64,000 nucleotides of DNA, taken from Massilia sp. Root351 (GTDB taxonomy: Bacteria; Pseudomonadota; Gammaproteobacteria; Burkholderiales; Burkholderiaceae_D). How positions within the stretch are numbered: position 1 is the first letter of the stretch; each line of letters begins with the position of its first letter. This document shows positions 9,017 through 16,581 of this stretch, one piece after another. The notes beneath the pieces were generated by a model. That model ran no database searches, was not told the origin of the DNA, and was given only the letters and a program-made list of their open reading frames with translations. The translations under genes and the position numbers were made by a program. The stretch spans positions 993,859 through 1,057,858 of the forward strand of contig NZ_LMDJ01000001.1 in the NCBI RefSeq assembly GCF_001425045.1, given 5' to 3'.

Positions 9017-9742
9017 TTACATGCCGCCCCAGCAGGCATTCAGTGCCGCCAGCGCGGCCAGGGCGGCCGTTTCGGTGCGCAGGATGCGCGGGCCCATGGA
9101 CAGGGGCAGGGCGCCTTGCGCCACCGCCAGGTTTTCTTCTTCGTCGGAGAAGCCGCCCTCGGGACCGATCATGATGGTCAGCGCCTGCGGCGGCTGGTGG
9201 CGGGCCCAGTCGGCCAGCGACTGGCTGGCGCGCGGCGTCAGGATCACGCGGCGGTGCATGTCCTGCTGCGCGATCCAGTCCTTGAAGTCGTCCACCGGCG
9301 CCAGGTGGGGCAGGCGGTTGCGCCCGCTTTGTTCGCAGGCCGAGACGACCACGCCTTGCCAATGAACTAACTTTTTTTCCGCCCGTTCACCCGACAGCTT
9401 GACCACGCAGCGCCGCGCCGCCAGCGGCTGGATGGCAGCGGCGCCCAGTTCCACGGCTTTTTCGATGATCCAGTCCATCTTGGACGCTTCCGGCAGCGCC
9501 TGCGCCACCGTCACCGCGTAGGGCAGCTCGGCGTCGCGCGCGGTGTGGGCCTTGATTTCCGCGCTGGCGCGGCGTTTTTCCACGCGCTGCAGCACTGCCG
9601 TGTACTCGCCGCCGTCGCCGTTGAACAGCGTGATGCTCTCGCCCGGCGCCAGGCGCACCACGTGCACATGGTGGGCCACCGCTTCCGGCAGGTCGATGGT
9701 CAGGCCGATGGCAAGCGGCTGCGGGCAGTGGAAACGGGGCAT
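9017..9742 (-). CDS. rsmE: 16S rRNA (uracil1498-N3)-methyltransferase
   Basis: 241 residues, the usual RsmE length. RsmE methylates N3 of U1498 in the 30S subunit using S-adenosylmethionine. An N-terminal PUA-like domain (MPRFHCPQPLAIGLTIDLPEAVAHHVHVVRLAPGESITLFNGDG, in two parts) is followed by the SPOUT knot domain with EKAVELGAAAIQPL, the SAM-binding IGPEGGFSDEE and the C-terminal LRTETAALAAL. It is divergent from tkt and convergent with the TBDR, so it is a single-gene unit. Confidence 0.96.
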   Translation of the reverse strand: MPRFHCPQPLAIGLTIDLPEAVAHHVHVVRLAPGESITLFNGDGGEYTAVLQRVEKRRASAEIKAHTARDAELPYAVTVAQALPEASKMDWIIEKAVELGAAAIQPLAARRCVVKLSGERAEKKLVHWQGVVVSACEQSGRNRLPHLAPVDDFKDWIAQQDMHRRVILTPRASQSLADWARHQPPQALTIMIGPEGGFSDEEENLAVAQGALPLSMGPRILRTETAALAALAALNACWGGM

Positions 9743-9863
9743 GCGTGGGCCTTGATGAGTGCAGTTGGATGCGTAATTTTAATGGGCGGCCCCCCGCTCT
9801 GGTAAAATACTTGGTTCAAGCAAGCACGCTTTGCCATATTTCAAACCTTCCGCAATCACCACG
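9743..9863. promoter_or_regulatory. Divergent rsmE/tkt promoter region
   Basis: Roughly 120 bases separate the two start codons. A TAAAAT box (about 9803-9808, in GGTAAAATACTTGG) is a candidate -10 for tkt, but no good -35 is apparent. No clear operator was seen. Confidence 0.35.
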
Positions 9864-11861
9864 ATGACTACTACGCTCCCAACCACTCAAATGGCCAACG
9901 CGATCCGCGCGCTGGCAATGGACGCTGTACAGAAGGCCAATTCCGGCCACCCGGGCATGCCCATGGGCATGGCTGAAATCGCTGTCGCGCTGTGGAGCGG
10001 TCATCACCGCCACAATCCCGCCAACCCGAAATGGCTGAACCGCGACCGCTTCCTGCTGTCGAATGGCCACGGCTCGATGCTGCACTACGCGCTGCTGCAC
10101 CTGGCCGGCTATGCCGTGACCATGGACGACATCCGCGCCTTCCGCCAGATGCACTCGAAAACCCCGGGCCACCCGGAAGTGGACATCACGCCGGGCGTGG
10201 AAACCACCACCGGCCCGCTGGGCCAGGGCATCGCCAACGCGGTCGGCATGGCGCTGGCCGAGTACCTGCTGGCGGCTGAATTCAACAAGCCGGGCCTGGA
10301 CGTGGTGGACCACTATACCTACGCGTTCGTGGGCGATGGCTGCCTGATGGAAGGCATTTCGCACGAAGTGTGCTCGCTGGCCGGCACCCTGGGCTTGAAA
10401 AAACTGATCGCCCTGTACGACGACAACGGCATCTCCATCGACGGCAAGGTCGAAGGCTGGTTCACCGACGACACCCCGAAACGCTTCGAAGCCTATGGCT
10501 GGAACGTGATCCGCGACGTGGACGGCCATAGCGTGGCCGCCGTGGACGCCGCCATCGCCGCCGCCAAGCAAGCCGACAAGCCGACCCTGATCTGCTGCAA
10601 GACCATCATCGGCAAGGGTTCGCCCAACCTGCAGGGCGGCGACAAGGTGCACGGCGCCGCGCTGGGCGACAAGGAAATCGCCGCGGTGCGCGAGTACATC
10701 GGCTGGACCCCGGCCCCGTTCGAGATCCCTGCCGAGGTGTACGCCGCATGGGACGCGAAAGCCGCCGGCGCGCAGCACGAAGCCGAATGGACCGCGAAGT
10801 TCACCGAATATAGCGCCAAGTTCCCTGCCGAAGCGGCCGAGCTGGCGCGCCGCATGGCCGGCGACCTGCCTGCTAACTTCGACGCCACGCTGGCTGCCGC
10901 CATCGCCGCCTGCGTCGAGAAGAAAGAAACCATCGCCACCCGCAAGGCCAGCCAGAACGCGATCCAGGCGCTGGCTCCCGTGCTGCCTGAATTCCTGGGC
11001 GGCTCGGCCGACCTGACCGGCTCCAACCTGACCAACTGGAAAGAGTCCGTCAACCTGCGTTCCGGCAAGACCGGCAACCACATCAACTACGGCGTGCGCG
11101 AGTTCGGCATGAGCGCCATCATGAACGGCGTGGCCCTGCACGGCGGCTACATCCCGTTCGGCGCCACCTTCCTGACCTTCTCCGACTACAGCCGCAACGC
11201 GCTGCGCATGGCCGCGCTGATGAAGCAGCGTTCGCTGTTCGTGTTTACGCACGATTCCATCGGCCTGGGCGAAGACGGCCCGACCCACCAGTCGGTGGAA
11301 CACGTGTCCTCGCTGCGCCTGATCCCTGGCCTGGACAACTGGCGTCCGGCCGACACCGTCGAATCGATGGTGGCGTGGGGCGAGGCGGTCAAGCGCAAGA
11401 ACGGCCCGTCGACCCTGATCTTCTCGCGCCAGAACCTGCCGTACCTGGAGCGCAGCGAAGCCGTGGTGGCCAATATCGCCAAGGGCGGCTACGTGCTGAA
11501 CGACGTGGCCGACGCCAAGGTCATCCTGATCGCCACCGGTTCGGAAGTGGAACTGGCCGTCAACGCCGCCAGCGCGCTGGCTGCCGAAGGCATCGCCGCG
11601 CGCGTGGTGTCGATGCCGTCGACCGACGTGTTCGACCGCCAGGACGCCGCCTACAAGGCCAGCGTGCTGACCAAGGGCGTGCCGCGCGTGGCCATCGAAG
11701 CCGGCGTGACCGATTTCTGGTACAAATATGTGGGCCTGGAAGGCGCCGTGGTCGGTATCGACACCTTCGGCGAATCGGCCCCTGCGCCTGTGCTGTTCAA
11801 GCATTTCGGCTTCACGGTTGAAAACGTCGTGGCCAAGGTTAAATCTGTTCTGGTTGCATAA
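9864..11861 (+). CDS. tkt: Transketolase
   Basis: 665 residues from the ATG at 9864 ([20 protein letters not shown]), the typical length; an upstream in-frame TTG at 9831 would add eleven unconserved residues. Transketolase moves two-carbon units between sugar phosphates in the pentose phosphate pathway, using thiamine diphosphate and a divalent metal. Visible motifs are the substrate-site [27 protein letters not shown], the ThDP motif starting at GDGCLMEG and ending in DDN, and the pyrimidine-domain [11 protein letters not shown]. gap begins 29 nt after the stop, so tkt-gap is very likely one operon linking the pentose phosphate pathway to glycolysis, as in many Burkholderiales. Confidence 0.97.
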   Translation: MTTTLPTTQMANAIRALAMDAVQKANSGHPGMPMGMAEIAVALWSGHHRHNPANPKWLNRDRFLLSNGHGSMLHYALLHLAGYAVTMDDIRAFRQMHSKTPGHPEVDITPGVETTTGPLGQGIANAVGMALAEYLLAAEFNKPGLDVVDHYTYAFVGDGCLMEGISHEVCSLAGTLGLKKLIALYDDNGISIDGKVEGWFTDDTPKRFEAYGWNVIRDVDGHSVAAVDAAIAAAKQADKPTLICCKTIIGKGSPNLQGGDKVHGAALGDKEIAAVREYIGWTPAPFEIPAEVYAAWDAKAAGAQHEAEWTAKFTEYSAKFPAEAAELARRMAGDLPANFDATLAAAIAACVEKKETIATRKASQNAIQALAPVLPEFLGGSADLTGSNLTNWKESVNLRSGKTGNHINYGVREFGMSAIMNGVALHGGYIPFGATFLTFSDYSRNALRMAALMKQRSLFVFTHDSIGLGEDGPTHQSVEHVSSLRLIPGLDNWRPADTVESMVAWGEAVKRKNGPSTLIFSRQNLPYLERSEAVVANIAKGGYVLNDVADAKVILIATGSEVELAVNAASALAAEGIAARVVSMPSTDVFDRQDAAYKASVLTKGVPRVAIEAGVTDFWYKYVGLEGAVVGIDTFGESAPAPVLFKHFGFTVENVVAKVKSVLVA

Positions 11862-11890
11862 TCCCCTTTTTTTTACATCAGGAGCTTAGT

Positions 11891-12901
11891 ATGACGATCA
11901 AAGTAGCAATCAATGGCTACGGCCGCATCGGCCGTAATGTACTGCGTGCTTTCTACGAAGGCGGCAAAAAGCAAGACATCCAGATCGTTGCCATTAACGA
12001 CCTGGGCGACGCCAAGTCGAACGCGCACCTGACCCGCTACGACACCGCGCACGGCAAGTTTCCCGGCACCGTGACGGTGGACGGCGACAACATGATCGTC
12101 AACGGCGACGTGATCCGCGTGTTCGCGCAGCGCAATCCGGCTGAAATCCCATGGGGCGACCTGGGCGTGGACGTGGTGCTGGAGTGCACCGGCTTCTTCA
12201 CCACCAAGGAAAAGGCTTCGGCCCACCTGAAGGGCGGCGCCAAGAAAGTCATCATCTCCGCGCCAGGCGGCAAGGACGTGGACGCGACCATCGTGTACGG
12301 CGTGAACCAGCACGTGCTGAAGTCCACCGACACCGTGATCTCGAACGCTTCCTGCACCACCAACTGCCTGGCCCCGCTGGTCAAGCCGCTGAACGACGCC
12401 ATCGGCGTTGAAAACGGCCTGATGACCACCGTGCACGCCTACACCAACGACCAGGTGCTGTCCGACGTGATGCACGAAGACCTGCGCCGCGCCCGTTCGG
12501 CCACCATGTCCATGATCCCGACCAAGACCGGCGCCGCCGCCGCAGTTGGCCTGGTGCTGCCCGAGCTGAACGGCAAGCTGGACGGTTTCGCGATCCGCGT
12601 GCCGACCATCAACGTGTCGCTGGTCGACCTGTCCTTCATCGCTTCGCGCGACACCACCGTGGACGAAGTGAACGCCCTGATGAAGGCCGCTTCCGAAGGC
12701 GCGCTGAAAGAAGTGCTGACCTACCAGACCGAACCGCTGGTGTCGATCGACTTCAACCACAACCCGGCTTCGTCGAACTTCGATTCGACCCTGACCAAGG
12801 TGTCGGGCCGCCTGGTGAAGGTCTCGTCGTGGTACGACAACGAGTGGGGCTTCAGCAACCGCATGCTGGACACCACCGTGGCGCTGATGAACGCGAAGTA
12901 A
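11891..12901 (+). CDS. gap: Glyceraldehyde-3-phosphate dehydrogenase, type I
   Basis: 336 residues. Oxidises glyceraldehyde-3-phosphate to 1,3-bisphosphoglycerate with NAD. The NAD-binding start is [15 protein letters not shown], and the catalytic Cys is residue 155 in [12 protein letters not shown]; the [12 protein letters not shown] segment near the end is also diagnostic. The ATG follows an ideal AGGAGCTTAGT ribosome site. It is the second gene of the tkt-gap operon and is followed by a strong bidirectional terminator; no pgk follows. Confidence 0.98.
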   Translation: MTIKVAINGYGRIGRNVLRAFYEGGKKQDIQIVAINDLGDAKSNAHLTRYDTAHGKFPGTVTVDGDNMIVNGDVIRVFAQRNPAEIPWGDLGVDVVLECTGFFTTKEKASAHLKGGAKKVIISAPGGKDVDATIVYGVNQHVLKSTDTVISNASCTTNCLAPLVKPLNDAIGVENGLMTTVHAYTNDQVLSDVMHEDLRRARSATMSMIPTKTGAAAAVGLVLPELNGKLDGFAIRVPTINVSLVDLSFIASRDTTVDEVNALMKAASEGALKEVLTYQTEPLVSIDFNHNPASSNFDSTLTKVSGRLVKVSSWYDNEWGFSNRMLDTTVALMNAK

Positions 12902-12916
12902 TTTAGTCGGACGCAA

Positions 12917-12977
12917 AAAAAACCCCCATCAGCCTGAACGCGCTCAAGATCGCGCTCAGTGCTGATGGGGGTTTTTT
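12917..12977. terminator. Bidirectional terminator between gap and TBDR
   Basis: AAAAAACCCCCATCAGC at 12917-12933 pairs perfectly with its complement at 12961-12977. The 27-base apex can fold further (CTGA..CGCG with CGCG..TCAG). A-rich and T-rich flanks make it work in both directions for gap (plus) and the receptor ending at 12990 (minus). Confidence 0.93.
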
Positions 12978-12989
12978 GCTTCTAAGGGA

Positions 12990-15719
12990 TTAGAAGTTGT
13001 AGGTGGCGCGCAGGTAGTAGGTGCGGCCTTTTGGATCGGTGAAGCGCGGGTCGTAGCCAGCCTGGAAGGTCTCGGTCTGGTAGGACAGCGGCGGGGTGCG
13101 GTCGAACAGGTTGCGCACGCCGAAAGTCACCGACAGGTTCTTCAGGATGGCAGCCGTGGCGTAGCCGTCCCAGGTGGTGTACGAAGCGACGCGGAACTCG
13201 GGATCCTGGTCGATGTAGCCGGTCTTGGAGTGCGCGGCAATGCCGGCGCCCCAGATGCCCTTGGTCCAGTTCACACTGGCGTTGTTCTGCCAGCGGAAGA
13301 TCGGGGCGGTGCCGGAGAACACGCCCACGTTCTGGTGCCACTCGCCGCCATCGCTGTTCTGGTACTCATACTTGTGCACGTAGGTGCTGTTCAGCGTGAA
13401 GGTGGTGTTGCCGTACTCGGCATGGCGCCAGCGGTAGTTGACGCTGATGTCCAGGCCGTCGGTATTCACGCCGCCCAGGTTCTGGGTGCGCAGGTCGATG
13501 TAGCCGCAGGTCAGCGGGTTGGGGCACTGCGAACCGTCGGTGGCCAGGTTGCCGGACGGGGTGCGGTGGTACAGCGACGCGTACTTGGCCGGGTCGCCGA
13601 ACACGTCGTCCTGGTTCAGCTGGCCGATCTGGTGTTCCAGTTGCAGCTTCCAGAAGTCCAGGCCAAGCGACAGGTTGTTGATCGGCTCAAGCACGATGCC
13701 CAGGGCGTAGTTCTTCGACTCTTCCGGCGCCAGGTTCTTGTTGCCGCCGGTCAGGGTCTGGAACTGCTGCTGGCAGTTGGCCGCGGCAGGCTTGCCCGGG
13801 ATCGGGGTGCCGCCCGGGCAGTTGACCGGGTCGTCATACTGGTTCGAGTTGGTGTAGGTCTGGGCCGAGTTGATCTCGTACAGCGACGGCGCGCGGAAAC
13901 CGGTCGAGTAGGAGCCGCGCAGCAGCACGGTCTTGGTCGGCTGGTAGCGGAAACCGAACTTCGGATTGGTGGTGCTGCCGAAGTCGTTGTATTTGTCATA
14001 ACGCACGGCGGCGGTCACATCCAGGTCCTTCAGCAGGGCCAGGTTCAGCTCGGCGTAGGCCGCGCTGACTTTACGCGAACCTTCGTTCAGCGTGTTCGGG
14101 TCGATACCGGTGGAAGCGACCACCTTCTCGGCGTACTCGGTGTTGGCCGCGCTGTGGAATTCCTGCTTGTCGAACTGGCCGCCGATGGCCAGCGCGTTCG
14201 GACGGCCGGCGCCGAACCAGTCGCCCAGCTCGCGGCTGGCGCGCACGTCGAAGCCCTTCATGGTGCCCTTGGCGTTCTGGATGTTGCCGTTCAGCGCTGC
14301 GCTGTCGATCAGCGCCATGCCGGCGGCGCTTTGCTCGCCGTACGGGTTGATCACGCCTTCCAGCACGCCCTTGGTGATGATGCCGCCGTCGCTATAGCCG
14401 ATCAGGTTGCTGGCCACCTTGTTCTGGTTGTAGGTGAAGGCTGCGCCGTAGTCCCAGCCTGCCACCGAGCCTTGCAGCGAAGCGACGAAGCGCTGCTGCG
14501 TGTTGACGTCGTCGCCGGCGCGCGAGCCGTTCGGCAGGTCGCGCCATTTCACGTGCACGAAGCCTGGCAGGACGCCGGCCGGGGTGTTTTCTTCGGTGTA
14601 GGTCGGGCTCAGCGGCACGTTCGGGGTGATCGAGCCAGGGTTGCCTGGGTAGAACGGGTTCAGCGAACCGTCCGGACGCACGCGGTTCTGGAACAGGCCG
14701 CCGTATGGCACCGGTGCGATTTCGCTGCCGATGCGGCTCTTGGTGATCAGGTATTCCAGGCCCAGTTCATGGTTCTCGGCCAGCTTCACGGTGCCCTTGA
14801 TCAGGCCGGTGTTGCGCTCGCTCTTCGGAATGTAATCGACGAAGGAGGAGGTGGTCATCTGGCAGCCGCTGCCGGTGGCGTCCGGGATCAGGTTAGGCGC
14901 GCTGGTGCAGTTCGGCGCGGCAGGGTTGCCGCTGTTGCCGTCCTGGTAGTAGTTGGCCGGGCTGGTGGTAGGCGACAGGCCGCCCGGGTAGCGCTTGTTG
15001 AAGTCGCGCTCGGTGCCCATGATGCGGCGCTGCACCTGGTGGTCGCCCATGGCGAAGATATTAAAGCCGTCGGTGTCCAGGTTACCGTAGCCGACGCCGA
15101 TATTCGCGCTATTCGAACCGCCGCCTTTCTTTTGCGGGGAATCGATGCCGCCGGTGACGGTCACGCCGGTGAAATCTTTACGCGTAATAAAGTTAATGAC
15201 GCCGCCCACCGCGTCGGAACCGTACAGCGAGGATGCGCCGTCGCGCAATACTTCGACGCGCTCCAGCGCGGCGAATGGAATCATATTCAAATCTGGCGCC
15301 GAGCTGTCCAGCGCATTATTGGCCAGGCGGCGGCCATTGAGCAGCACCAGGGTTTTATTCGCGCCAATACCGCGCAAGTCCGCAAAGGAGGCGCCGCCGG
15401 TGCTCAGGCCGACAACTTGGCTGGTGCCCTGGTTGGTTTGCACCGAGCTCAGATTCGCCATGACCTGTTCAATGGTGGTAATACCCTGTTTCTTCAGGTC
15501 GTCCATTTTCACCACGGTTACCGGCACGGCGGTTTCCGCGTCGATGCGCTTAATGGCGGAGCCGGTAATTTCAACGCGCTGGATAGGCGCGGCTGCGGGG
15601 GCGGTTGCGTTTTGCGCGAATGCCGGCTGGGCCAGCATTCCCAGGCCGGCTATTGCCACGCCGCCGGAAAATACGACGCGCAGCGAGCGAGCCAGGGCTT
15701 TTTCAATCAACATAGTCAT
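12990..15719 (-). CDS. TonB-dependent receptor
   Basis: 909 residues from the ATG at 15719, chosen for the TAAGGAAC ribosome site; a second ATG two codons on (15713) is possible. The frame is open 29 codons further upstream, but that part overlaps the promoter and hairpin. The leader MLIEKALARSLRVVFSGG matches the leaders of the five-receptor array; predicted cleavage is after AFA. The plug carries VEITGSAIKRIDAETAVPVTVV, FADLRGIGANKTLVLLNGRR and ERVEVLRDGASSLYGSDAVGGVINFIT; the barrel has FRAPSLYEIN and ends RATYNF. Sequence style, including QAGYDPRFTDPKGRTYYLR, groups it with the receptors at 35422 and 38677. It is preceded by a nested hairpin and a LacI-type palindrome. Ligand unknown. Confidence 0.95.
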   Translation of the reverse strand: MTMLIEKALARSLRVVFSGGVAIAGLGMLAQPAFAQNATAPAAAPIQRVEITGSAIKRIDAETAVPVTVVKMDDLKKQGITTIEQVMANLSSVQTNQGTSQVVGLSTGGASFADLRGIGANKTLVLLNGRRLANNALDSSAPDLNMIPFAALERVEVLRDGASSLYGSDAVGGVINFITRKDFTGVTVTGGIDSPQKKGGGSNSANIGVGYGNLDTDGFNIFAMGDHQVQRRIMGTERDFNKRYPGGLSPTTSPANYYQDGNSGNPAAPNCTSAPNLIPDATGSGCQMTTSSFVDYIPKSERNTGLIKGTVKLAENHELGLEYLITKSRIGSEIAPVPYGGLFQNRVRPDGSLNPFYPGNPGSITPNVPLSPTYTEENTPAGVLPGFVHVKWRDLPNGSRAGDDVNTQQRFVASLQGSVAGWDYGAAFTYNQNKVASNLIGYSDGGIITKGVLEGVINPYGEQSAAGMALIDSAALNGNIQNAKGTMKGFDVRASRELGDWFGAGRPNALAIGGQFDKQEFHSAANTEYAEKVVASTGIDPNTLNEGSRKVSAAYAELNLALLKDLDVTAAVRYDKYNDFGSTTNPKFGFRYQPTKTVLLRGSYSTGFRAPSLYEINSAQTYTNSNQYDDPVNCPGGTPIPGKPAAANCQQQFQTLTGGNKNLAPEESKNYALGIVLEPINNLSLGLDFWKLQLEHQIGQLNQDDVFGDPAKYASLYHRTPSGNLATDGSQCPNPLTCGYIDLRTQNLGGVNTDGLDISVNYRWRHAEYGNTTFTLNSTYVHKYEYQNSDGGEWHQNVGVFSGTAPIFRWQNNASVNWTKGIWGAGIAAHSKTGYIDQDPEFRVASYTTWDGYATAAILKNLSVTFGVRNLFDRTPPLSYQTETFQAGYDPRFTDPKGRTYYLRATYNF

Positions 15720-15731
15720 GTTCCTTATTAG

Positions 15732-15787
15732 AGTGTCTGTTGCATTAGCAATCCTCCCGAGGATTGCTAATCGGACTATCAGACACT
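15732..15787 (-). promoter_or_regulatory. Nested perfect inverted repeats in the TBDR 5' region
   Basis: Inner repeat: TTAGCAATCCTC (15745-15756) and GAGGATTGCTAA (15759-15770), 12 bp perfect with a 2-base centre. Outer repeat: AGTGTCTG (15732-15739) and CAGACACT (15780-15787). On the minus strand this lies immediately before the TAAGGAAC ribosome site and start codon at 15719 and overlaps the likely -10 (TCTGAT, 15783-15778). It could be an operator or an RNA hairpin controlling expression. Confidence 0.7.
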
Positions 15788-15806
15788 GGGCGGAAATGCG
15801 TGTCAA
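15778..15806 (-). promoter_or_regulatory. Candidate promoter of the TBDR at 12990
   Basis: Minus strand: TTGACA at 15806-15801, a 17-base spacer, and TCTGAT at 15783-15778. The spacer ends in CCAGTG; the promoter of the receptor at 47995 has the same CCAGTGT placed 11 bases after TTGACA. The -35 is consensus and the -10 weak, which suggests an activated or tightly controlled promoter. Confidence 0.55.
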
Positions 15807-15960
15807 ACGTGTGTATGTAACGCGATTGAAACAAAGCGCCCCTTGACAGCGGCAGTTTCACGCGCGCAATGCCAATAAGTGTTTCCCTTAGCAAGGGCTA
15901 GCCCCGCATTTTGCCGTTTTGAGGCCATATTGCGCTTTGTATCAAGCGCGCGTGGACGTG

Positions 15961-15976
15961 CATACAACGTTGCATG
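15961..15976. promoter_or_regulatory. LacI-family-like operator palindrome
   Basis: CATACAACGTTGCATG is a 16-base palindrome with a single mismatched pair around a central CG (AACGTT core), the form of operators bound by LacI/GalR/PurR regulators. It lies about 155 bases upstream of the TTGACA of the TBDR at 12990, in otherwise gene-free sequence (15807-16050 has no other recognised element). No LacI gene is in the window. Confidence 0.4.
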
Positions 15977-16050
15977 TTTGCCACAGTGATGCTGCCCCCG
16001 CCTTATGCCATCTTCTGGCGCGATCAAGCCAGAAACCGGCGCACATGGCG

Positions 16051-16076
16051 AAAAAAAACGCCGCGGATGCGGCGTT
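16051..16076 (-). terminator. Terminator of the glnE-Cache unit
   Basis: AACGCCGC (16057-16064) and GCGGCGTT (16069-16076) form an 8-bp stem with GGAT loop; read on the minus strand it is followed by eight T (16058-16051). It lies 20 nt after the stop codon of the Cache-domain gene. Confidence 0.88.
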
Positions 16077-16096
16077 GTGCGGCGAGCGCGGGGGCC

Positions 16097-16552
16097 TTAT
16101 TTGTAGACGCCGGAGCCGACCAGCAAGTCGCCTGCGCGTTCCACATAGCCGGATTTTGCCTCCACGGCCTTGGTAACCGGGTTCGGCCATTTAAAATCCA
16201 CCCAGCCGCTGCCTTTCTCCTTGGCCACTTTCACCATTTCCTGGATCATGGCTTTGCCTTCATTATCTTTCATGTCCAGCAGGTTTTTTCCGACCAGCTT
16301 GGGATTGACGCCGTGCGCCACGGCGACACCGTTCATATCATAGACATAGATATACAGGTCGCGGTCGTGAAAATCCTTGTTGGCTGGATCGGATATGGCG
16401 GCGAAGGCTTTTTCCTTGCCGTCCGATTTTATTAGCGCCACGGCTTTTTTCACCATGGCCACCGCTTCATTGGCCGAGCCTTTTTCTGCCGAGTATGCGG
16501 GAACGGCGAGTAAACCCAGACTGATTGCGATGCCACTTAAGAACATTTTCAT
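16097..16552 (-). CDS. Secreted single-Cache-domain protein
   Basis: 151 residues from the ATG at 16552, which follows AAGGAGAGACGAA; the frame is open further upstream but without a ribosome site. A signal peptide (MKMFLSGIAISLGLLAVPAYSA) precedes one small-molecule-sensing sCache_2-type domain: AVALIKSDGKEKAFAAIS, then DRDLYIYVYDMNGVAVAHG, NPKLVGKNLLDMKDNEG and GSGWVDFKWPNPVT. Such domains usually sit in the sensor part of chemoreceptors or kinases; here nothing follows, so it is a free periplasmic protein that could act as a ligand-binding accessory. glnE ends 29 nt upstream on the same strand, so co-transcription is likely. No biochemical role can be assigned. Confidence 0.88.
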   Translation of the reverse strand: MKMFLSGIAISLGLLAVPAYSAEKGSANEAVAMVKKAVALIKSDGKEKAFAAISDPANKDFHDRDLYIYVYDMNGVAVAHGVNPKLVGKNLLDMKDNEGKAMIQEMVKVAKEKGSGWVDFKWPNPVTKAVEAKSGYVERAGDLLVGSGVYK

Positions 16553-16581
16553 TTCGTCTCTCCTTTGGAATGGGACTGCGC

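Noticed and set aside
13230..15731. Plus-strand frame of 833 codons opposite the receptor at 12990
   Set aside because: Val/Ala/His/Gly-rich antisense shadow. Similar long plus-strand frames opposite the other minus-strand receptors (26336-29083, 41619-44492, 44711-47620, 47947-50757) were rejected for the same reason.
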